From Narthecium ossifragum (taxonomy: Eukaryota > Streptophyta > Magnoliopsida > Dioscoreales > Nartheciaceae), in the NCBI GenBank assembly GCA_963920575.1, contig OY986965.1:19484957-19548956 (forward strand): a stretch of DNA of 64,000 nt, read 5' to 3'. Below are positions 21,826 through 33,452 of this stretch, in pieces; position 1 is the stretch's first letter, and each line of letters opens with the position of its first letter. The translations under genes were made by a program, and so were the position numbers. The notes below the pieces were generated by a model that searched no databases, had not been told where the DNA came from, and worked only from the letters and a program-made list of their open reading frames with translations.

Positions 21826-22624
21826 TCAATCAAGTAGAGTAGTGGGAGGAGTAGGTGGGAATTTGTCCTTGAAATAGGTGAAGATGTCTTGAAGTTCCTT
21901 GGACACCTTCCCTTGATTTGCTTTGAACTCAGTTTTGACTTCATCAAACTGCTGGGCTTGACTTACTTCCATCCTTCCCAGTCTTGCTTCTAGCTCATCA
22001 AGTCGTTGTGTCGTGGTGCGACGAGCGTGGCTATGGGAGGATTCACCTTGATGTCCTTGAAGAACTCTAGGCTCTCCTTCCTCTTCCCCTATATTTTCCT
22101 CATCATGTTCTCCTTCCTCATCACAACTAATATTAGGAACAATAAGGCATAAGGCTCGCTTGGAAATCATCATCCTTTTATAGGTGGATTTATTGAAGTG
22201 TTGAGTCAGGGGTCTTCTTTCAGCAACGGCTAGGTGGAGGGTAAGGGCTTGGAAAATTTTGGTTAGTAGTCCTCCAAAAGATAGTGATTGCCTTGCCGTA
22301 AGGTTAAGTATCTCCTTGATAATGATATAACCTAGGTTTAGAGACTTCTTCCTAACCATGCATGAAAGAACATAGGCATGAAAGGCCTTCAAGTAATCAT
22401 GGTAGCCAAGCTTGGGAAAACGATTTGTTCCTAGAAAGTGGGCAAGCTCCCTATAGTTTTGGTGTAGGTCATTTAATTACATAGGAATTTTATCAACTTG
22501 ACTAGGTCTAAGGATTTGCCTACTCCCTTGCTTATCTAGATCAACTCTTTGGAAATCCTCATACGAAGTAAAATATGTGCACTCTCCTCGATTTGGTGCA
22601 TCTAGAATCTCATTCAACCATTCT
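21826..22624 (-). pseudogene. Env-position ORF of copia2 (plant transposon protein-like)
   Basis: The minus-strand frame runs from the insertion break at 22624 to a stop at 21826, with one TAA near 22481-22483 dividing it. The first part includes 'CTYFTSYEDFQRVDLDKQGS'; the rest starts around 'LGYHDYLKAFHAYVLSCMVR' and 'LNLGYIIIKEILNLTARQSL'. This resembles the 'putative plant transposon protein' domain found in SIRE/Maximus and some gypsy elements. An acidic stretch (about 22060-22130) leads to a probable coiled coil ('RLDELEARLGRMEVSQAQQF') and a proline-rich end. Its place between pol and the polypurine tract is where SIRE-like elements keep an env-like or additional ORF. The 475 bp between it and the polypurine tract hold no gene. 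Its function is unknown. Confidence 0.6.
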
Positions 22625-23074
22625 TGTGAGGACCTGTCCCTCTACTCCTGAGTCGACCAGCTGGGTTGGGCTCGTAGCTTGGTATCGCCGTCCCGAGGCT
22701 TGGAAGCTCGGATTTAGCCTTAGGACCGGAGCTGGGTAGCTTGGTCCAGGTTTGAATGGTGGTATTCATTCGATTTTCGATGATAGGCCTAGATGACTTG
22801 AACACCTGTTGATCGATGATTTAGAGGTCGTCTAAGGTGTAGCCCGTGTCCGGTGATCTATGACTCTTGAATAGAGGGTGTGCCTACTCAGCAGTGTTGG
22901 TTTCCTGCTTGTGAGAATGCAGTGTTGATTTCCTGCGTTCAGGGACACTCGGTGGGGTTATAGAATCCCTGTGTAGACCCAGACATTGCTAGAGGACGAT
23001 ACTGTTGCGTTTCCCTCTTCTTTTTGTGAGTCGTAGTATAGTTTCCCTATTTCCCTACTGAGCTTTGTTGCTCA
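22625..23074 (+). mobile_element. G1-like LTR fragment, internally deleted
   Basis: It starts TGTGAGGACCTGTCCCTCTA, a G1 LTR beginning. Within about 60 bp it switches to sequence corresponding to 5640-6130 of the G1-1 LTR, so the U3 and TATA region is deleted. It interrupts the copia2 ORF. No gene is present. Confidence 0.7.
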
Positions 23075-23690
23075 TGAAGGTCCAAGAAGAGGGGGGGGTG
23101 AATTGGACTCTTTTGCAGAAATACAATAGATGAAAACCTAGATAGAATGCTAGAAGACTAGTATGCTTGTTTAGATATGAAAGCAATAAATAAAGCAAGT
23201 AATGAAGAAAGAGTTAGGAGACTTACACCATATATTATAGTGGTTCGGCAAACCTTGCCTACGTCCACTCTCTCAAGGGCCTCCTTGAGGTTCAACTACT
23301 TGTAATCATTCCTTACAAGTTTTTCCACCAAGCTTCCAGGTACTTGGCAACCTTACAAATCCTCCAACAACTGCTGGAGCTCCCCCTCAAGCTTCCGGGT
23401 GCTTGAGAACCTTGCAAATCACTCCAAGCTCTCTCTTGGATATTTCTCTCAAAGTTTATTTCACACTTGAAGTAGTTTTACAAAGGTTTAGCTCACTAAC
23501 AAAGATATAGAAACTTGCTACAATATTATTACAATAATCCCTTAGCTCCCCTTAAGTCTTGTGCAAGTTTGCTGTAACTTCTCTTTTATAGCTGAGCTCC
23601 AAAGCCCTCCAAATAGGCTCCAAACGGCTATTTTCTGCTCCATTAACGGCTCTTTAAATGGTAACCAAAAGAGATCAATCGTAAAGTCAT
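23075..23690 (-). mobile_element. Copia LTR fragment (copia3)
   Basis: TGAAGGTCCAAG at 23075 matches the inner end of the copia1 LTR, and homology runs through a TATA-like CTATAAAAG (minus, about 23580-23592) to roughly 23690. The palindromic array and outer end are missing, so the right boundary is approximate. Confidence 0.65.
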
Positions 23691-24905
23691 CGCGCCGCCA
23701 AAGCCAAAAGAGATAAGGGAACAATTCATAGTAAATCGTAAGAAAACCCAAAAATTATGAAATCAGCGGCAATTGAAAGTAGATTCGAAGATCTACAATT
23801 TTCATCTTGATGATCAAACGAGATCATGCATGTACAAGCCCAGATCGGAGCTAGAACAGCTCAGCTTGCAAAAAAACAGAGCTTCGATAAAATCCGGGAA
23901 AAACTTCCAAAAATCCGGATAAAACCCAGATCAAATCGCATGAAGCTTCAATCAATTACTAAGCATGCATCAAGGGACTAATTAGAACTTAGAAATCAAC
24001 TTATCCAACAAACAAACCCTAGATCTAGCTTAACCTAAAGATCAAGGTAGAAACCCTACCTTAAACGCCAATCCAAGCTTCAATCCTTGCTAATCCGCCG
24101 TCCCATGTCGCCGCCGCTGCCTCCAGCTCGTCGGAGAGCCGCCAGAGGTCCTCCCATATCCGCTGCCGTCACCGGAGAAGGAAGAGAGACAGCCACAGGA
24201 GAGAGGAAGGAAAGGAAGGGAAGGAAGGAGAAGGGAGAGGGGGCCTCGCCGCTGCCTTTGGCTTACCGGGGAACCGCCGGGAGCCGTCCAACGCCTCCCT
24301 CCAAACACGACGGGAAGATGGAGGAGAGGAGGGAGAAGCCGGAGGGGATCTGGGAAGAGGAGAGGAGAGCTCGGGAGGGACGAAGGTGGTGGCCGGCAAG
24401 GGTGGTGAAACTCCGGAGAGGGGAGAGGGGCGGCCGGCGTGGTCTCAAGCGGAGGAGAAGAAGAGAGGGGGTCGGGCGCGGGGAAGACAGGGGAAGAAAA
24501 GAGGAAAAAGAGAAGAAAGAAAAGAGAAGAAAGAAAAGAAAAGAAAAGGGAGAGAGAAGAGAGTGGGTTAAGCCACTTAAGTGGCTTAGCCAGTTCAGAC
24601 GAGCCACCTGATCGGACTGAATCCGATTTGACTCCAAATTACGATCTCGTCGCAATCTCGTCCGGATCTGTCGATCCCGAACACTCCTACTGGATCTATT
24701 CAATCACGTACATCAATCAAGGCCGTGTGTGCACTACGCGGGTGTGAAACTGACCGCCAAGGCACAATTTACCAAATTTCCCTTGGGGTCCAAAAACATC
24801 GATGCGATCAACTGATCGCAACCCAAGGCCAACCGGGCCAAAACCAACCAAGCCAAGCCCTCGACCTAACGCGGCTGGACCGGGTTGGAGGAACGGGTCC
24901 TCACA
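23691..24905 (-). mobile_element. G1-like LTR fragment with polypyrimidine leader
   Basis: The plus strand ends GGAACGGGTCCTCACA at 24905, the reverse complement of the G1 LTR start. Sequence from about 24740 to 24905 matches the first 120 bp of the G1-1 3' LTR. A region at 24085-24560 is strongly purine-rich on the plus strand, which gives long but meaningless frames on both strands. The left boundary is not defined. Confidence 0.6.
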
Positions 24906-25602
24906 TATTGTACTTAGGATTATTCATGAAACCCTAGCATAGTTTTCTATCTTCTTTGCTTTGACTCTTGTAATATTCTCAAGATATGGTCTTATGGATT
25001 TAATTTTAATGTTAATAGAGTTGAGGGAACAGAGTTCCTTGACGTACTTTTAGTCCTAAATGATTTCTGTGATTGATTGTAGAGATTCATAGGATGGTTT
25101 TCATGTGGTTTGTCAATACCCGATGAGATACTTTATACTTAGTGACGATAGGTTGTGCTAAGGTTACCCCGTAGACAAGCTATGCTAATCGAAGATAAAG
25201 TATGCCTTTAGAAAACACTTACCTTATTTTAAGGATATATGTAAGCTTAAGAAGTTATGGATCCATAATGTTTAGAGAAGAGAACAAGAGGATAATTAGA
25301 GAAGATTGAAGGCGAAACTAGGGCGGATTAAGTAATTCCTAAGTCACCTATCCATTGATTCGAATTGATCATCTTTAATTGCTTTCCTTAGATAGTTTTA
25401 GGTTAATTCAAACTTATCATTGCTTCTTTTGCTTAGGTTTAGAGTTTTGAGAATTAATTTCAATCTTTTCTGGTAAATTCCTTGTGGTTCGACTCCAGAC
25501 TTCACTGCTATTCTACCTAGTAGTGTAGTGATTGAATAAGGATTATAAATTTAATATTTGATTGAGTTTGCAATGTTTTAACCACACGTTCGCAACACAT
25601 CA
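24906..25602 (+). mobile_element. LTR fragment of the E (Athila-C-like) family
   Basis: It matches the last ~700 bp of solo LTR E read in reverse (27077 onward) and, more weakly, LTR C near 40130-40828. It ends CGCAACACATCA at 25602 with no primer site beyond. The first half of the LTR is missing at the 24905/24906 junction. Confidence 0.65.
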
Positions 25603-26791
25603 AAGTCCCAGGTTCCATCTCAGCTCTAGGGAACAAACATAGGTTATGAACTCCGTCTACCCCAGAACACACACTCTTATGACCTCCACCATCAATAGTC
25701 GTCCCTCTCAAACCAAGCCCTCCAGCGCTGAACAACCGGGGTAGGACACAGGAAGATACGTAACTTCCTCTACTGAAATGAGACTGAGACTGAAACCTAA
25801 AATGACCTCTACACCTAAATCAGGGTAGTTTCAATTAGCTAGACAATATCCTCGATAACAACAATTCAATATTATAATCGGGTCCTAGACCTTGTTAACT
25901 TGCCTTGGTCCTAAGGCTAGATCCAAGCTGCCCGAACCCCCGGATCGGCGAAACCCCAATTCACCCACGTCCTTGCCTAATGCTTCTAATGCAAACAAAA
26001 GTACATGCAATGTTCACGTGCACATAATTAAATCAGAATATGCAACAATATGCCAAGCAGTATACAAGTCTACGCATAGCATCCCTGCTAGCCCTAAAGG
26101 GTGAACATACATAAATAAGCATTAGTTCGTACAGCGGAACCACAGGTCGCTAACAATAGTAAAGAAAGTCTATACCATGTGAATATTGATATAAACCAAA
26201 ATTTCACAATTTATTTCTACTGTTAAACCGCATCCAAAACACACGTCAAAACCCACGAAAATCCACTGATAATAGCATGCATGCTTCCTAACATCATTGA
26301 CTATCTATCATGAAAGAAACCCAATCAAAGAAACACGGAAAATCCCGATCGAAGGCTGGCGGTCGATGCGACAGTCGACCTTGAGGTGAGTCAAAAGCTG
26401 GCGGTCGATCTGAGCATCGACCTTGGGGAACCAAAGTGGCAACAGAGGCCCATGGTCGATGCAACGGTCTATGCGATGGTCGACCGTGGAGCCTGGGTAA
26501 ACAAAATAAGGGAATGGCGGTCGATTCGTGGCTCGACCTTGAGAAGCTATTTTTGGAATTTGAGACTCACGGTCTATTCGACGGTCGACCGTGGAACCTG
26601 AATAAGGCAAAAAATTTGGAAGTTCTATTCTGACACAGCTTGGGATAAAAATTCACCAAAATTCATAGAAAAATTGAAAAAAAATGAAATCAATTGGGTT
26701 TGGAAGAATTCATGGATCTCCAAGTTTTATGTTGAAGGTTTCCCGAGATTATGCACTTGTAGTGCTCCGATTTCGCCTTGAACGGGCAGTC
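25603..26791 (-). mobile_element. G1-like LTR fragment, minus strand
   Basis: The minus-strand reading resembles the U5 half of G1-like LTRs (compare 25880-25980 with 29520-29620 and 37700-37800). At 26355-26595 it carries a GGTCGACC-type array instead of GATCGATC pairs, including one copy of the shared CCTCTGT cassette on the minus strand (about 26395-26455). No gene is present; the short frames across the array are products of the repeat. Confidence 0.6.
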
Positions 26792-27076
26792 TATGAGGAC
26801 CTGGTCCGACCACGTTAGGCTCGATCGGGTTGATCGCGAAGACCCCAAGGGCAATTTGGTCAATTATGCCTTGGCGCTCGGTTTCACACCCGCGTAATGC
26901 ACACACAGCCCTTTGATTGATGTATGTGCTTGTTAAAACCTTAGGTGAACTTGGGATCGCAAGATCCAGGCTTGCGCGTGACAGCTGGTTTTGGGACAGC
27001 TGTCAGCCCAAGGACGATCGATCGTTCAAGTGACGATGGATTGATTTTAGGGACAATCGATCGGTTTTGGGGTCGG

Positions 27077-28454
27077 TGATCGCTCACAGACGTGTCGTTA
27101 AAACGTTGCAAACTCAATCAAATATTAAATTTATAATCCTTATTCAATCACTGCACTACTAGGTAAAAATAGTGGTGAAGTCGGGAGTCGATCAACAGGG
27201 AAAACATTGGAAATCAAAATCAATTCTCAAAACCGTAAAACTAAGGAAAAAAATCAAAGATAGAATATAGTTATCTAAACTAATAAAAAAAAGAAATAAA
27301 AGGTTGATCAATTCGAATCAATGGAGTAGTTACTTAGGAATTACTCAATCCGCCCTAATTTCATCATTAGTCTTCTCTAGTTATCATCTTGATCTCTTCT
27401 CTCAACATTATGGATCATATGGCTACAAGCTCACATGAATCCCTAAAAGAAAGTTAATGTTTCCAATAGCATAACCTATCTTTGATTGGCATAGATTGTC
27501 TTTGGTCCTCTAATTACCTTAAATTATACTACTCCTAATGACCTTGGCACAACCTATCTTCCCGTAACATAGCTTATCTCAAAGGAAAACCAATAACTTC
27601 ATGAAAACCATATCATAAATCTCTACAATCAATCATAGAAATCATGTAGGACTGAAAGTACGTCAAGGAAACTCTGTTCCTTCAACTCTATTAACAATAA
27701 AACCATATTCATGAGATCATGCATCAAGAAGTTCACAAGAATCAAACTAAAGAAAAACCAAAACTACACTAGGGTTTCATGAATACTCCTAAGTACAATA
27801 ATTAGCAACTCATCTTTTGGATGAAAGCCATCGGGTTGGAATAGGAAGCTGTCACCATCCACATCCTCTCCGTCTTCTTCCTCCTCCAAAGATTGTCAAA
27901 AAGATGCAAAATTCGACTGTAATAACCCCTTAATATAATAGAAACCCTTAATCCCAGAATTAGGAGTTATAATTGAACATAAACTCTAATTTCCCTAAAT
28001 TCTAGGTTGATGACGTCATCGGCGTGATCGATTGGACTCAAATCCGATCCATCGCTCTAATCGGTTTGACTAGGTTTTCACTGCCACGTCATTAATTAAT
28101 TTCAGCTTTTATCAAATTTCAGCCTTCATAGATCCAATTTTGCTTCAAAACTGGCACCAATGTGTATGGAAGCTCACAAAGTCATCAACATGAAAGTTGT
28201 AGATTTTGAAGTTTTCTTTCATCTCCCAGAATTTCAGAATATTTTGAGTTTGTTACAATTTCTAGTGATTTATTTCCAAACAGTCGATGAAGCAGTCTTT
28301 TTGCAGAATTTAGCGATTTTTGGCCGAATTTCTTGTATTTCTTCTCAAATCCTACTTAAACCTAAAATCAAACAATAGGATATCAAATACACCTACTCTT
28401 AGCCTAACAAAGGTGATTTAACGGGTTTAATTACGAATATTTAGTGATTCATCA
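27077..28454 (-). mobile_element. Solo LTR E (Athila-C-like family)
   Basis: The plus strand runs from TGATCGCTCACAGACG to AATATTTAGTGATTCATCA, flanked by the duplication GTCGG at 27072-27076 and 28455-28459. The minus strand starts TGATGAATCACTAAATATTC, close to the LTR start of element C. It has no internal genes, so it is a 1,378-bp solo LTR. Confidence 0.88.
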
Positions 28455-28543
28455 GTCGGCACTGACGTTGATGTGTCTGGATAAGGACACGAACCGACCT
28501 AGTCCAATCGATCGCTCTGGGAGCGACCGATCCGACTCGGGCT

Positions 28544-28551
28544 TATATATA
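28544..28551 (+). promoter_or_regulatory. TATA box of the G1-3 LTR
   Basis: TATATATA follows about 10 bp after the last CCGATCCGAC unit of the array at 28455-28540, the usual array-TATA order in this window. Confidence 0.5.
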
Positions 28552-31052
28552 CCCATGACTAGCTCTGTTTTTCTCTTTTCTTCTTCTTCTTCCTTCCTCT
28601 CTCCGCTGAGGGTAGGGTTTCGCATGGGAGGTTGTTCCAGAGGCTTGGTCGCGTCGTCAGCAAGGGGAGGAGCAGATACATACCTCCCTTGCACGAATTA
28701 ATTGCGGATTAATCATGGATTAGCGTAGTTTGGTAGAATTCTTAACTCTTAAGGTTGATTAGGTGTTCTTGGTTGTTTGAATGCTTAATTAGTTTATCAA
28801 AATATGCTAGATGGTTATCCTAGGTATGATTAATATCTGTTTGAAGCTTGATTGGATTTTGGTTGGATTTAAACCGTATTTAAGTGAGTTTTTCCTTGAT
28901 TTATTCTCGGATTTCTGTTCTAGCAGAAATAGCTATATTGTAGCTTGTTTTCTTGCTTGTAAGTGCATGATCTCAGTTGATCTTCAACATGAAAGTTGTA
29001 GATCTCGGAGTTAGATTTTGATTTCATCTGGCTTCACATTTTTTGGATTTAATTATGATTGATTGTGAATTAAATGGACAGGCTGTGCTGAACAGAGCAA
29101 TCAGTTTAATTAGTGAAAGTAAGTAGTTTTTCGTTATCCCATTGATATGATATTTGGATATTTTATTCAAAGTATGTCACTGCGTAGGCATATCAAGTTT
29201 CATGTTAATCGGACGGTTAGATTGAAATTTATTATTTTCCAAAATTAGTAGTAGTTCATTTGCTTTAATTTTATTAATCGAGCTTTTCATTATTTATATG
29301 TTATTATATTGCGTAGGCCATGTGTGTGATATGTGGGTGAACCAAGGGGGTCACACCCCTTGGGATGTCTACAATAAATATTTTCTTTTCTTATACCATT
29401 ACTATGTATACCCTTTTGGCAAGTTGTAGGCTACGCCCAGACTTGTATCTTATTTGACATACTATTGCATGCTCATACTTCTGTATTTGTGTCTGAACAT
29501 TGCATGCATTTTTTATTGCATTAGAAGCATTAGGTTAGGGTGTGGGCGATGGGTTGATCACTGATCCGAGGGCTCGGGCAGCTCGGATCTAGCTTTAGGA
29601 CCGAGGCTAGGTAGCAAGGTCCAGGAAGAGATTGTAACTGTAATCATTACTTTATCGAGGTGAATATTTATATGACTACAGATCATAGTGTTTGAGGTTT
29701 AGAGGAAATGTCGTTTCTCTTGTACCAAGGCTTAAGGTGGTATATTTAAATTACGCCTTAGGGTGGTTTCTCACCAGTCTTGGGGTTTTGGTTGCATTGG
29801 AGATGCACTAAAATCCCTGTTGAGTACACCTCGTGGAGCGCTTGATGAGTGCACTTTCGTGCACTCTGAATAATCTTATAACCATCTGAATTGATAGATT
29901 ATGACCCTTAATCAACCTCTTTAATACTATTTTTACACTTATATGTGCTTCACATAGTCGTTTGAAAAATGCAGGAAATTGAAGTTAAAAGAAGCTGAAA
30001 AGATTACATTGGTTAACTTGGAAGATTACACTATACCTGGTCATGAAGAACTAGATGATGTACCATATATGGCTGGAAATCCCTTGAAGTTTAGTTTCTG
30101 GAGAATTTTACGCTTCGTGATTTCGAATTTCGTAGAGGAAGTTACAAAATTTTTTGTACCAGTGCGCACTGCTGAATGAATAGTGATGGTCGACCATCGC
30201 TTCATCCGTGAGATCGACCATCGCGCTCAAAATTCTCACGGTCGACCGTGGCATCAACCGTCAGCCTCTGTCAAGAAAAACACTTCTCAGGGTCGATGCG
30301 ATGATCGACCGCCGCTCTTCTAAATTAATATGTACAGTTGACGATCGACCGTCATGTCTCACGGTCGACCGTCAGGTCTCACGGTCGACCGCCAGATCAG
30401 CAGAGAGCATATAATGGACCCAGATCTAACCCAAGTTTAGGCCTATAAATAGGATACATAGGGTTATCAAAAAGGATCTTTTGGAGAACGTTTCTGGTGC
30501 ATCTGGAGGAGAAAGCCGTGCTAGGGTTTTGTTTTCTTCGTCTTTCTTTCTTTATTTTTCCTTGAACACTTTTGTCGTCTTCATGATGAACATGAGTAGC
30601 TAGTTTCTTTCTAAGGTACCAATGTAGCCTAACAGAATCATTCTATGTTATTGAATCATGGTTATTTAATCAGTTTATATTTCTTGTTTCATTCATTATT
30701 ATAACTAAGATCTTGAATACCTTTATCTGGCCAATAGAAGTATTGTAGATTGTTTTATGTGAGATTGGGTGAGTGTTCATTCTCTAATCTTGCAGAATCT
30801 ATGAATGAATGAGCTTATGTCAAAACCAGGTTCAAACTAAGACAATTCTTGGTTCATAATTGTTCTTCAGAACTTAATGGATTCTTGATTAACACTTAGT
30901 TATGGGTTCATTAGCTAGGGTTAATTTAGGGTACTTGGTGAAAACCGCGATCGAACGGATCATCATACCGGAAGAACGAACCCTTGGATTAAACTGAGAT
31001 TTTATTGATTCAATGCATAGAATGAGGATGTTATGGTGAAATCGGAACCTTA

Positions 31053-31267
31053 GGAGTTGTTTGGTTGCATGTATCAGCTGATACATGCATCAGTTGATGC
31101 AGCATTTTGGTCCAAACCAGTGTTTGGTTGGTCAAATGCATCAACTGATGCATGCGTCAGGTGATGCAAAAGCAGGCTCAGATGCTGCATCAGCTGATGC
31201 ATCCAAAATGGTTGTTTCTGCTGATGCAGCATCAGCTGATGCATCACGTGATATCACGTGATGCATC
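31053..31267. repeat. Left TIR and subterminal palindromes of the Harbinger element
   Basis: The TIR is followed by GTATCAGCTGATAC (31071-31084) and several TGCATCAGCTGATGCA variants. At 31238-31267 there is an exact 30-bp palindrome built from GATGCATCACGTGAT and its complement. Such clustered units are plausible transposase binding sites. Confidence 0.8.
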
Positions 31268-31329
31268 AATTCGCACTCCGCGTGATTCCAAAGGCAGCAG
31301 AATCGATTTCTCATCACCGCCCTTCTCTC

Positions 31330-32120
31330 CCTCCCCTCCCCCACTTTCCCCGTCGCTGAGCATTCCTTCCTCGCTCTCCCTCCACGTCGGAGACGAGATC
31401 CAGCAAGAAGGCCCGATCTCCCCATCGCCCCCGTCGCCCCCCGTGCTTTCCTTCCTCTCTCTTCCCTCCATCTCCCTCGGAGACCAGATCCGGTGAGAAG
31501 GCCCCATCTCCACCCCTTTCCCGGTTGCCCCCCGTCACCGAGCTCTCCTTCCTCTCTCTCCCTTCCCTCTCCCTTGGAGACGAGATCTGGCGAGAAGGCT
31601 CGATCTCCACCCCTTTCCCCATCGTCGAGCTCTCCTTCTTCTCTCTCCCTTCCCTCTCCCTCGGAGACCAAATCCGGCAAGAAGCCCCGATCTCCACCCC
31701 TTTCGCTGTCGCCCCCCGTCGCCGAGCTCTCCTTCCTCTCTCTCCCTTCCCTCTCCACCAGATCTGGCGAGAAGGCCCGATCTCCACCCCTTTCCCCATC
31801 GTCAAGCTCTCCTTCCTCTCTCTCCCTTCCCTCTCCCTCGGAGACCAAATCCGGCGAGAAGCCCCGATCTCCACCCCTTTCCCTGTCGACGAGCTCTCGT
31901 TCCTCTCTCTCCCTTCCCTCTCCCTCGGAGACCAGATCCGGCGAGGAAGATCTTCCTCTCTCCTTCTTCCTGCCAACCAGAACCGGCGAGGAAGCCCAGA
32001 TCCGGCGAGGAAGCCCAGATCCGGCAAGGAAGCCCAGATCCCTTCCTCTCTCCTTCTACCTGCCAACCAAAACCGGCGAGGAAGCCCAGATCTAGCGAGG
32101 AAGCCCAGATTCCTTCCTCT
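31330..32120. repeat. Pyrimidine-rich tandem array in the Harbinger element
   Basis: An 82-97-bp unit containing CTCCCTCGGAGACCAGATCC and a CGATCTCCACCCCTTTCCC segment repeats about seven times between 31385 and 31945. Shorter GGCGAGGAAGCCCAGATC units follow at 31985-32110. The plus strand is nearly all C/T between G-rich dinucleotides. The long open frames on both strands reflect a repeat unit without stops and have no family similarity. It may be the transposase leader. Confidence 0.8.
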
Positions 32121-32655
32121 CTCCTTCTTCCTGCCAACGAGAACCGACGAGGAAGTCTTATTCCCAGGCCTTCAGTTCTTCCCCGCCGGCGGCGTCCTTC
32201 ACGTCGTGGTGCCTCCGCCAGTGCCCGATCACCTTCACCAGCAACCCTAAGGTGCCTCTCTCCATCTGAGATTGGTTGATTTGATATGTTCTTGAAGATC
32301 TTGATAGCCTAAGTTGGATTTTTCTTGTAGAAGTACTGAAACCATGCTCAAATTGCTCCCTTTATCTTGTTAGAGTATCGTTTTAGGTTTTGCAAGCACT
32401 GTTCTTCATATTTTGATCATCCTTATCGTTGCTTATTCATTAATTTTGCTAGTAATTATGTGAGATGTGTGGTATTGTCTTTTTCCTGTCATGTTCATTG
32501 TTTGGTTGGTTGATTGTTAGCCTCCTTATCAAGATCAATTAACCTCATCACAATCACTAGGGAAACCAATTTCTATGTGATTAGGAATGGAAAACGACGA
32601 AGAGATGGAAAATGAGGAAGAGATGTAAGCATTAGGAGATGCTGCTCTCAGTGTA

Positions 32656-33452
32656 ATGGCTGCTGCAATGGTTGTGATTGTTTCTGTAATGAAAATACTT
32701 CTAAGGAAACGAAAATCCTATATCATTAGGCATGTTCATAGAGAAAATTATGTTCAAATGCTAATGTCAGGTAATGACACCATTAGCATTAACATGGTGA
32801 GAATGAGAACAACGCCCTTTTTCAGTTTATGTGAAAAGTTGAGGGTGAGAAAATTGTTAGAAGTTTCGGATCATGTTTCCATAGAGGAACAAGTATTTAT
32901 GTTTCTCCACATTCTGGGACACAATGTTTCTAATAGGGTAATTAGGCATAATTTTCAAAGGTCTGGTGAGACCGTTTCTAGATATTTCAATTCGGTATTG
33001 AAGGCTATTTTGGCGCTCCATGAAGAATACATACGTCCTCCGAATGTGACCACACATCCGTACATAGCATTGCGACAAAAATACCTGCCATGGTTCAAGG
33101 TAATTCACACTCACAATATCCTTTGATCGGTAGCATATTTGTTGCCCTTACCTAGCTTGATACCTATTTATGAATTTGTCAGAATTGTGTTGGTGCCATT
33201 GATGGGACACATGTCCAAGCATCATTACTTGCAGAAATGGTTGCTCCATTTCGAGAGCGAAAGCCCTATCCTACGCAGAATGTCTTAGCTGCTGTGGACT
33301 TCGACTTGAAGTTCACTTATGTGTTAGCCGGTTGGGAGGGTTCCGCTCACGATGCTCTCATACTACGAGATGCCTTAGAAAGGCCTAATGGCTTAAAGAT
33401 TCCTGAGGGTATGTACCCTTGGTTACATGAGTACTCTAGTAGCACATGCTGA
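32656..33452 (+). pseudogene. Harbinger DDE transposase, C-terminally truncated
   Basis: Exon 1 (32656-33099) has the N-terminal HARBI1-like region ('SIEEQVFMFLHILGHNVSNR'). An intron with GT-AG ends (33100-33182) restores the frame to exon 2, which begins 'NCVGAIDGTHVQA' with the first catalytic Asp. The second Asp lies in 'GSAHDALILRDAL' (about 33348). After 'GLKIPEG' (about 33410) family similarity stops abruptly; the expected third part with the catalytic Glu is missing and the frame closes at 33452. GGTATGT at 33408-33414 could act as a donor, so an intron is possible, but the next sequence belongs to the Myb-like gene. An internal deletion joining the two genes is the simplest reading. 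Cleavage activity is therefore not expected. Confidence 0.85.

Noticed and set aside
24087..24703. 174-codon plus and 146-codon minus frames
   Set aside because: Purine-rich G1-like LTR leader, open on both strands, basic low-complexity peptide with no domain.
31141..32250. Long open frames of 200-250 codons on both strands
   Set aside because: They translate a pyrimidine-rich tandem repeat with no stop codons in its unit; both strands are open and the peptide is a repeat of itself with no family similarity.
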